Source: Methylococcaceae bacterium (GTDB taxonomy: Bacteria > Pseudomonadota > Gammaproteobacteria > Methylococcales > Methylococcaceae). From it: 35,953 nucleotides of DNA. Shown piece after piece: positions 7,207 to 14,225 of the stretch. The stretch is from contig CADDYU010000027.1 of NCBI GenBank assembly GCA_902810705.1, positions 1-35,953 of the forward strand, read 5' to 3'. A program made the translations under genes and the position numbers. Numbering within the stretch: position 1 is the stretch's first letter; every line of letters starts with the position of its first letter. Under the pieces are notes generated by a model. That model searched no databases and was not told the origin of the DNA. It saw nothing but the letters and a program-made list of their open reading frames with translations.

Positions 7207-10200
7207 CTACTCAAGATTTCCCAAAAAAGGCTCTAGCCTATAGGCGCGGAAGAGTTCCTTGAAACGCTTTATATTCTCTTTCGAAATCTCGGATAAGGTG
7301 AGTGGTATGGCGAATGGCTCGGCCGTGGAGATATGGCTCGTGCGGCTGTCCTGCAACAGCGCCACCAAGGCGCGGCTGCCAAGTCCGGTTTTTCGCAAAT
7401 GGTCCTGTATACGGAAATATCCCAAATTGTTCCCGTAAACCAAGGCGAAGCCGAAGGTGAATTTCAACAGCTGGGTTCGGCCTGAACTGGCAGGCACTGA
7501 CATTCTCAGCAGAAAGACTTTGAGCCTATCAGGCTGCGTTATTTGGCCCTGATTGGCCGCTACGATCCGAGTGATGATTTGGACTTCAACAAAGTTGAGC
7601 TTTTTCTCTTCCTCGGCTTTGCTGAGTCGCCTCCCCACATCCTCCACGAGCGATTGCCTGTGGATGCCTCCAAGCTCGAAGGGCTCGATCTCAATTTGCC
7701 CCGTCCTCAGCCCCAAATGCTGCTGGCCAAAGCTTTGGAACCGGGCGCCGTAGGTATAGATGCTGATGGCCCAAGTCGCACGCATCATATCGGCCCAGGA
7801 CCAGTGCTTGAATAAATTCATCCAGCCTCGATTGTCGGGATGACTCCATTCCTCCTCCAAATTGAGGTCCAGATAAACGCTCTCCATCAGCTGAATCAGG
7901 GAATTACAGAAATAAAAACCTTCTCGTAAGGCGGCGTAATCCTTGGGGAGTCCAAACTGGACCGGCGATACTTCCTGAGGTCTGTCCTCGGCCGCTTTGG
8001 TTAGCGATTCCCACTCCGGATAGATCTGAGGATCCAGGAACTGAAGCTCCTTGCTCTGCGACAGCCGCTCGAACAGGGAATGCAGCATTTCGGTGTGCTT
8101 CGTGAACGCCCGTCCAGTGGAAGGACTCGATGGATACCACAATTGACGCAAGGCGACGAAGAAGGATGCTTTGTCGAGCAACCCCTCGGCCTGGGAGTCC
8201 TTTACGCGCTGCAAAGCGGTGGAAAATACGGCGCATCCGGTGTGATAGCCCAGCTTGCGATAGCTTTCGAACTGGGATTCGTCGAACCATTGGTCTTTAG
8301 TGGATTGATGCGGAAACTCGGCGTGCTCGTTGGCGTAGTTCAGGATATCGGCCGTCTCATTGCCGGTGAGCGTGGGTTTGATATAAACCAGGGTGCCTAT
8401 CGTCGCATCCGGATAACGGATCGTGCCGACCACGCAATGCCGGAGGCTCCGCTTGGTGTCTTTATCCGGACAGAGAGCCGCGGCACGCAGCAGAATCTCG
8501 GTATGAAGATCGACCCGGCATTTGCGGATTGCGTTACCGAGGTCCTCGAAGCTGAATTTGTCATCCTGGCCGGCATCGATCGCGATGATGAAGCGGCAGC
8601 GGCGACGCACCAGTTCATAAATGCCCAAGTTCTCGAAATGTCCGCCGTCCGACAAATTGCAAAAGCGTCGGCGCTCGTTGGTCAGTCCAAACAGCTCAGC
8701 CATTAACGGCCACAAGGCAAACATCGGTCCTGGCTGGCGCCATCCCTTCTTGTGACGAGGATTGCCCAACCACAATCCGAGCCGCACGCTGAACACCGTC
8801 AACAGGAAAGTCACGGCCGGTGACGAGTGATAACCCATGTTGGGGCTGAACGCGGCGCCGGAGACCGCCATCGCGGTGCCAACCGTAAGTCCGCCCGCGT
8901 TGGGTCTCGGTCCGCGAGGTCGGCTGGGGTCAAAGCCGTCGGCGTAGTATTCGGTCTTGCGATAGGCTTCGGGCTCCAACTCGACATTGCCGACCCCAGG
9001 CCTCAGACTGCTATTGCCGCCCCCGCGGCTCCACACGTCGTAGCCGCAGAACTTGGGGGTGAACACGAAGGAGGCGGCTTTTCGCTGCTGCCACGCGAGT
9101 TCGTCGCCGGCCACCAGATTCAAGGCGGTGTTGATGATTGGATACGGTCCCAGATCAGTTCTTAGAGTGGCCAGCTTGCAGTCATCGTCGGGATCGAAAC
9201 CGGTAAAAGGCTGCGGTTGGCGCTCGTTCTGTCCGTCCGAAGCCGCCGCACGGGAAGCTCCCAAATAACAGCGGACCAGCCGGTTACGATAGTAGTAATG
9301 AAGCGAGAATAAATTGATATCGAAGCGCCAGGCCAGCAGCAGCGCGAGTCCGACGCAGAACAAAAACGCCGAAAACGCCTGTTGGCCGCTGTCGCCAATG
9401 GCTTGCCAATACTGGACCGTGTTGGGTGGCGGCTCGGGCCATCCGCCTCGAAAAAACACATCCAAGCCAAGGGCGATCAATACGACAAAGCCAAGCACGA
9501 ATACATACGGGCCGATCTTTGCCACCAGATTCATCCAGGAATTGCAATCCTTAGGTCCCGTGATCGGACTCTTGCCTGCCAGTACGCCGGCGATCGTGGT
9601 GAGCACCCAGGTCAACGTCAACCCGCTTCTCGCCCAGGCGCTCTCCAGGTGATAAATCAGGAGAGGGCCATACAAAGCGACCACAAACAACATTATCGAG
9701 GCAAACGTATAAATCAACAGCCATCCGCCCAGGCGTAGCCACCATTCGTGCATTTCGGATTTCAGAAGGTGCCCTATGAAACCAACATGCAAGGTCACGA
9801 TCACCAGGGCGAGCAGTACCATGAGCGGAGGTCCCCAGGTGACGATCAATACATGATTGGCACCCGAACGGAGCGTCCAATTTCCCATCCACTGCGCCAT
9901 GCCATAGGCTAGCAGACCGCCCACGGCGCCCGCCGGAAAAGCCCAGATCAGCTGATCGAAGTCCCGCCTTGACAGCTTGAATGCTTGCCCGGTTTTCTGC
10001 CGCCATTGCCCAAATAGCCAGCCAATCGCGCACAGCGCGATGTACAGGACGCCGACCGCCAGCATCCAGAGCAATCCCCGCCAAGCCGAGTTTCCATCAC
10101 CAGCGGCAAGGTTGCTCAAGCCGAGCCACAGGCTCGTCAACCAGGCCGCCAACAGGGTCGGTAAAATGATGGAAAATTGGACATACGGCAGTGTCGCATA

Positions 10201-10965
10201 ACGTGGATAGAACTTGCCACGCCTGACTCCAGCACTGATGACCGCCAAATTGGCGCTGATATAGGCCATGGCCAGGGCAAGCAACACCCCGCCGGCGATG
10301 GCGATCGAATAACTTCGTTTCGTCGTCTCCGAGAGCCATGACGAGAGCGCTGGTATCCAGCGCGGAAACAGCAAGCCGGCCGAGAGCGTGAATAATAGGA
10401 GCAGTAATATCAGAAATGAATTGCGTATGTAGGTCGAAATCGAGGTCCAGGTGTCGCCGCTGAAAAATCGGTTGCGGGGCGTGAGATAATTGCTGTATCT
10501 GCGCAGGAAGGTGATTTGAGGGGGCTCTTCGTGATGAGGCTCCTCGTCGGCCGACGCCGCGAGTATCTCCTCGATTTTTCGAATGCCTCTTTCTCCGGGT
10601 TGATTCTCGTTACCGCTTTCGCGCGTCATCCACATACTGAGCCAACTGCCGATATAACCCCCGCCGGACACGGTCGAAAGGTAATCGAAATAGCGCAGTA
10701 ATTTCAGTTTCGCCAAGGCTTGCAAGATACCCAAGTTAAACGTGGCGCTTCGGATACCTCCTCCAGAAAACGCCAAACCCATCAGCTGGAGATCGTTGGC
10801 GGCAGCGAAGGGATCCTTATTAAAATCATCCAAATCCTTTTCAAGATAGTCGGGGTCGGATGGCTTATCCAACCGCGAGCGCCTTGACTTTAAAACCTCC
10901 TTCAATTCCTCCCGGAATACCTCCTTAAAGGCATACGCTTTGTCGTCGCTGCGGCTGTCGTTCAT
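7207..10965 (-). CDS. Large membrane-embedded patatin-like phospholipase
   Basis: 1252 residues. The patatin fold is visible as the oxyanion motif GGGIRSATFNLG (68-79), the nucleophile elbow STVSGGGYIGSW with Ser100, and the second dyad residue in LSDGGHFENLGIYEL with Asp773. Between these lie about 670 residues containing a long membrane region (about residues 182-550) with roughly nine or ten hydrophobic spans, for example around 182-200, 220-246, 262-285, 298-320, 340-358, 372-400, 412-436, 484-504 and 530-548. The N-terminus is charged and cytosolic-looking, with no signal peptide. Patatins hydrolyse acyl esters of phospholipids; this one would act at the inner membrane. The start is supported by GGGGGAGG just before the ATG. 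It is the last gene of the minus-strand operon, 79 bases after the GMC oxidoreductase. Confidence 0.9.
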   Translation of the reverse strand: MNDSRSDDKAYAFKEVFREELKEVLKSRRSRLDKPSDPDYLEKDLDDFNKDPFAAANDLQLMGLAFSGGGIRSATFNLGILQALAKLKLLRYFDYLSTVSGGGYIGSWLSMWMTRESGNENQPGERGIRKIEEILAASADEEPHHEEPPQITFLRRYSNYLTPRNRFFSGDTWTSISTYIRNSFLILLLLLFTLSAGLLFPRWIPALSSWLSETTKRSYSIAIAGGVLLALAMAYISANLAVISAGVRRGKFYPRYATLPYVQFSIILPTLLAAWLTSLWLGLSNLAAGDGNSAWRGLLWMLAVGVLYIALCAIGWLFGQWRQKTGQAFKLSRRDFDQLIWAFPAGAVGGLLAYGMAQWMGNWTLRSGANHVLIVTWGPPLMVLLALVIVTLHVGFIGHLLKSEMHEWWLRLGGWLLIYTFASIMLFVVALYGPLLIYHLESAWARSGLTLTWVLTTIAGVLAGKSPITGPKDCNSWMNLVAKIGPYVFVLGFVVLIALGLDVFFRGGWPEPPPNTVQYWQAIGDSGQQAFSAFLFCVGLALLLAWRFDINLFSLHYYYRNRLVRCYLGASRAAASDGQNERQPQPFTGFDPDDDCKLATLRTDLGPYPIINTALNLVAGDELAWQQRKAASFVFTPKFCGYDVWSRGGGNSSLRPGVGNVELEPEAYRKTEYYADGFDPSRPRGPRPNAGGLTVGTAMAVSGAAFSPNMGYHSSPAVTFLLTVFSVRLGLWLGNPRHKKGWRQPGPMFALWPLMAELFGLTNERRRFCNLSDGGHFENLGIYELVRRRCRFIIAIDAGQDDKFSFEDLGNAIRKCRVDLHTEILLRAAALCPDKDTKRSLRHCVVGTIRYPDATIGTLVYIKPTLTGNETADILNYANEHAEFPHQSTKDQWFDESQFESYRKLGYHTGCAVFSTALQRVKDSQAEGLLDKASFFVALRQLWYPSSPSTGRAFTKHTEMLHSLFERLSQSKELQFLDPQIYPEWESLTKAAEDRPQEVSPVQFGLPKDYAALREGFYFCNSLIQLMESVYLDLNLEEEWSHPDNRGWMNLFKHWSWADMMRATWAISIYTYGARFQSFGQQHLGLRTGQIEIEPFELGGIHRQSLVEDVGRRLSKAEEEKKLNFVEVQIITRIVAANQGQITQPDRLKVFLLRMSVPASSGRTQLLKFTFGFALVYGNNLGYFRIQDHLRKTGLGSRALVALLQDSRTSHISTAEPFAIPLTLSEISKENIKRFKELFRAYRLEPFLGNLE

Positions 10966-11044
10966 GACCTCCCCCTATTTTTATTGGGGTTTCCGTGGGT
11001 TTTACGACCAATGCGGCATACCGAACAACCGGTTAGAGACAGGG

Positions 11045-13036
11045 TTATCCGGACGCCTGATTCCCTTCGGTTCTCTTGGCATCCTCGATTATGACGTCCT
11101 TCGCCTTTTCGCTGATCATGTAGATGGCTGATACGATGAAGAAACCGGGTATTCTCGGGAATACCGAGGCATCGACAATGCGAAGGTTTTGGGTGCCGTG
11201 CACCCGGAACCGGCTATCGACCACAGCCATGGGATTGCTGCGCGGCCCCATTTGGCAGGTGCAGGACGCGTGATGGCCCCAGGCTTCGTCTTGAATAAAT
11301 TGGCGGATGTCCTCGCGGGTCCGCACCTTAGGTCCCGGCACCACCTCCTCTTCGATCAGATTCCGGTTGCGTTTGGTGATGGCGCGGACGGTTTCCACTC
11401 CCGCTATGACCGCGCCCAAATCCTCGCCCTCATCCGAGCCTTCGGAAAAATAATGAAAATTGATGTCGGGAACGTCGCGCGGATCCTTGGATCTCAAGGT
11501 GACGCGCCCCGCGCGATTGTTGGTGTGGGCCTTGAGGATGGCCCAGGAAAAATAGTTTTCCTTGGGGATTTGCTTCGAGTACCCCGGGTAATAGCCTCGA
11601 AACTCACCGATTAAACCGAAAATGAGAAGGTCCGGGTCGAGATGGGCGCGATCCCGCGAAGAGCGTTTCATCAGAGCCAAAACGGCGCCGTTCGCGGTAT
11701 AGGGCCCCCGGTGCTGCAACCATTGGCGGAACAAAGGATCGGGCATTTCGCCCGGATCCGGGCAGCGTAAGGTCATTCCCCTGACTAGCGGGATGTTTCT
11801 TTTGAGGCGCGTCACCACGCCCACCTCATAACGATCCTGGAGATTTTCCCCGACGCCCGGAAGGTCCACCTTGACCTCGATCCCGTGTCGCTCCAGCTCC
11901 TCCTTGGGGCCGATGCCGGAGAGCTTGAGCAACTGGGGCGTGTTGAAAGCGCCCGCCGAAACGATCACCTCGCGCCCGACCCGGATCTCGATCTCTTTGG
12001 CCAGATCCTCGCCGGCCGCTCCGGTTCGAGGATCGGCGCGGTACAGATGAGCGCCCTGGCGATATTTAACGCCTACCGCCTTGTTATTTTCGTCCAACAA
12101 AATCTGGGTGACTAAGGCCCGGGTGCGAACCACCAGGTAGTCAGGGCGCTCATTCCACACCCGGCGGACAAATTCACGGGACCCGACCCGCCTCCCATCC
12201 AAGGTCGTGAGCGGAACCTTGCAAAGACCTTCCTGCCGGCTATCCTGCACGAAGCGCCAATCATTCGGGTCCAGCCGGGTCATCAGCTTTAGCTTCAACC
12301 GCTCCCAGCGCGCCGGCAGCGTACGCCAGGTCTCCTTCAGCGCCGCCTTGGCCAGTTGCAGCAATACCCTGTCTCTAAGCAGCAGGCGAGGATCGGGCAA
12401 GCTGGTGGGCAACCAGCCCTTGAAGCCATGCCGGCTAAAGGGATCGGTGGGATACCTGCAATTTTCGAGGCGCTCGAAATACTGGCGCATGTTCTCGCCG
12501 CGCCAGGATTGGTCTCCCGTCAGCTCGGCGATGTAATTCCAATCGCTGTTGTGGGGACAGATGAGGATCATCGCGTTGTGGGCCGTGCAGCCTCCCAAGG
12601 TTCCGGAACGGGGGTATAGAACACCATCCCGTTCCGGAACGAACTTGCTGTCACGCCGCTGCTGCTCATCATTGGCGTAGTGGCGCACGAAGAAATCCCA
12701 TCGAAGATCCTCATGTTCCGAGACGTTCGCATGGAAGGCCGGCACGTGGTAGTCGCAAGGCTCCTCGTCCCCGCCCGCCTCCAAGAGCAGTACCCTGAAA
12801 CCGGCGAGCGCCAGATTGGCCGCCAAGGGTCCGCCACCGGCTCCGGAGCCAACGACCACATAGTCGAATTTATCGCCGTTTGGGAAAGGGCCGCGCGTCG
12901 ATGGCTTGGGAGGGATTTCTTCCTTGCTCTTGAAAAGCGATGCGCAGCCGCTCAGGAAGAACGCGGCGCCCGATACCAAAGCCGCGCCGAAGCGGATGAA
13001 GCGGCGCCGCGAAATCGAGGATTTGATTGATGTCAT
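11045..13036 (-). CDS. GMC-family FAD oxidoreductase with Tat/lipoprotein signal
   Basis: 663 residues from the ATG at 13036; a TTG eight codons earlier (13060) is an alternative. The N-terminus reads SRRRFIRFGAALVSGAAFF then LSGC, a twin-arginine-like motif followed by a lipobox with Cys31. An exported, FAD-loaded, lipid-anchored enzyme is therefore predicted. The dinucleotide-binding motif VVGSGAGGGPLAANLALAG lies at about 61-79 and ends in a LLLEAG strand. The GMC signature region (SGTLGGCTAHNAM) and a second (AGAFNTPQLLKLSGIGP) are present. The active-site His lies in WGHHASC. The usual second His/Asn near the C-terminus is replaced by a hydrophobic stretch (PGFFIVSAIYM). GMC enzymes oxidise alcohols; the electrons may pass to the cytochromes encoded next to it. 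Fourth cofactor-bearing type in the operon. Confidence 0.92.
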   Translation of the reverse strand: MTSIKSSISRRRFIRFGAALVSGAAFFLSGCASLFKSKEEIPPKPSTRGPFPNGDKFDYVVVGSGAGGGPLAANLALAGFRVLLLEAGGDEEPCDYHVPAFHANVSEHEDLRWDFFVRHYANDEQQRRDSKFVPERDGVLYPRSGTLGGCTAHNAMILICPHNSDWNYIAELTGDQSWRGENMRQYFERLENCRYPTDPFSRHGFKGWLPTSLPDPRLLLRDRVLLQLAKAALKETWRTLPARWERLKLKLMTRLDPNDWRFVQDSRQEGLCKVPLTTLDGRRVGSREFVRRVWNERPDYLVVRTRALVTQILLDENNKAVGVKYRQGAHLYRADPRTGAAGEDLAKEIEIRVGREVIVSAGAFNTPQLLKLSGIGPKEELERHGIEVKVDLPGVGENLQDRYEVGVVTRLKRNIPLVRGMTLRCPDPGEMPDPLFRQWLQHRGPYTANGAVLALMKRSSRDRAHLDPDLLIFGLIGEFRGYYPGYSKQIPKENYFSWAILKAHTNNRAGRVTLRSKDPRDVPDINFHYFSEGSDEGEDLGAVIAGVETVRAITKRNRNLIEEEVVPGPKVRTREDIRQFIQDEAWGHHASCTCQMGPRSNPMAVVDSRFRVHGTQNLRIVDASVFPRIPGFFIVSAIYMISEKAKDVIIEDAKRTEGNQASG

Positions 13037-13061
13037 CTCCCAGGACTGTCCCCTCCTCAAA

Positions 13062-14168
13062 TTAAGGCCTGAGACCTAGATGGGCTTTCATGGCCTTTCT
13101 ACCCGTCTCGATAAGCGCGTTGAGCCTATCGGAGTCCATCTCGAACTCGGTCGTGCCGTAGCCTTTGGCGGGGAGTCTGCAAATATCTTGCTTGCGGCTT
13201 CGGATTTCCTCGTTGTCCCGCGCCCTGGTCATGGTATCCACCAGCCGGGCAACCCGTTGGACGACCCGCAATTGGTTCACCAGTTTCGGAGGCCTGGGAG
13301 TGTTTTCCGCCCCTTCGACGGGCAATTCTTCGTCGATGAGCAAGCCGAGCGTGCCGGCCTCCGCCGCCACGGTATCGCCCATAACCTCCTGGACGAACCG
13401 ATCGGTACCCGGCTCGACATCGATCAAGCGGATGGGGAAATTCGACAGCACGCCGCCGTCCACGATTTTGTTTCCGGTTTTCGACCGCTCGAGATAAGTC
13501 CCCCATTCCTCCTGTCACACCACCTCGCACCAGACGAACGGAAGGCTCATGGACATGCGCACCGCCCAAGCCACGGGACACTTCGGCACCGTTCGGTGGT
13601 TCAGGATCAACATCTCCTTATCGGTGGTATCGGAAACGACCAAGGAGACGTCCGAGTTCGTCTGATCGGCAAACTCCTTGAGGGTGGTTCCCTCGCCAAT
13701 CCCTTTGTGAGCCAGCTTCTCATGGAGCCACTCGAGGAACTTGCTTCCCGAGAACAATCCGCCGCATTCGACAAAAGCAAACAGGTGACCATAGAGACGG
13801 GTATTGAGAAGACCGTTCAGGATCATCCTGTCAAGACCCTCGAAGTTGGGCAATCCCGGAATATGGATGCTTCTCAGGACCGCCAGGGTCTCGCTGTGCT
13901 CGATCAAATCTTCCGAGAAGTCCTCCCTCGAGGGAGAATCCATAAAGGAAGAAAATCGCGGCCTTCCATTGTCGAGGCGCTCGGTGATTGCCGCGAGCAG
14001 TTCCTGGGGTGTGTATCCCGCCGCCAGAAGCGTCGCCGTAATGGCTCCCGCGGAAGTACCCACCAGTCGGCGATGGGTATGGCCCGCCTCTTGCAGCGCT
14101 TCGAGCGCGCCCACGAAACTGAAACCCTTGGCACCTCCGCCTTCAAATACCAAATCGTATTTCGCCAT
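13062..14168 (-). pseudogene. Small patatin-like phospholipase interrupted by an in-frame TGA
   Basis: The full frame would be 368 residues. The first 217 contain the oxyanion motif GGGAKG (10-15) and the nucleophile GTSAG with Ser39. A TGA follows (codon 218; plus-strand bases 13515-13517). The frame then continues without shift through QEEWGTYLERSKTGNKIVDGG, giving the catalytic Asp237, then LSNFPIRLID and a C-terminal helical region. Relatives commonly have Trp around this point, so one G-to-A change (TGG to TGA) explains the break. Everything else looks intact, including the Shine-Dalgarno AAGGAG before the ATG. It lies 57 bases after the large cytochrome and directly before the GMC gene. 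It may be a recent pseudogene, a sequencing error, or less likely a readthrough gene; other genes here end in TGA. Confidence 0.85.
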
Positions 14169-14225
14169 GGCCTAACTCCTTGGTGAAGGATTCAAGGTCC
14201 TTCGATAAATTGATTCGTAACCTCG

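Noticed and set aside
13515-13517. UGA recoded as Trp or selenocysteine in this organism
   Set aside because: Several intact genes here (DUF934, both nhaD, secB, rhodanese) end in TGA, so UGA is a normal stop; no selenocysteine hairpin was recognised after the site.
13080-14186. Plus-strand open frame of 368 codons opposite the small patatin
   Set aside because: Antisense to intact patatin motifs on both sides of the TGA; the composition is that of a shadow frame.
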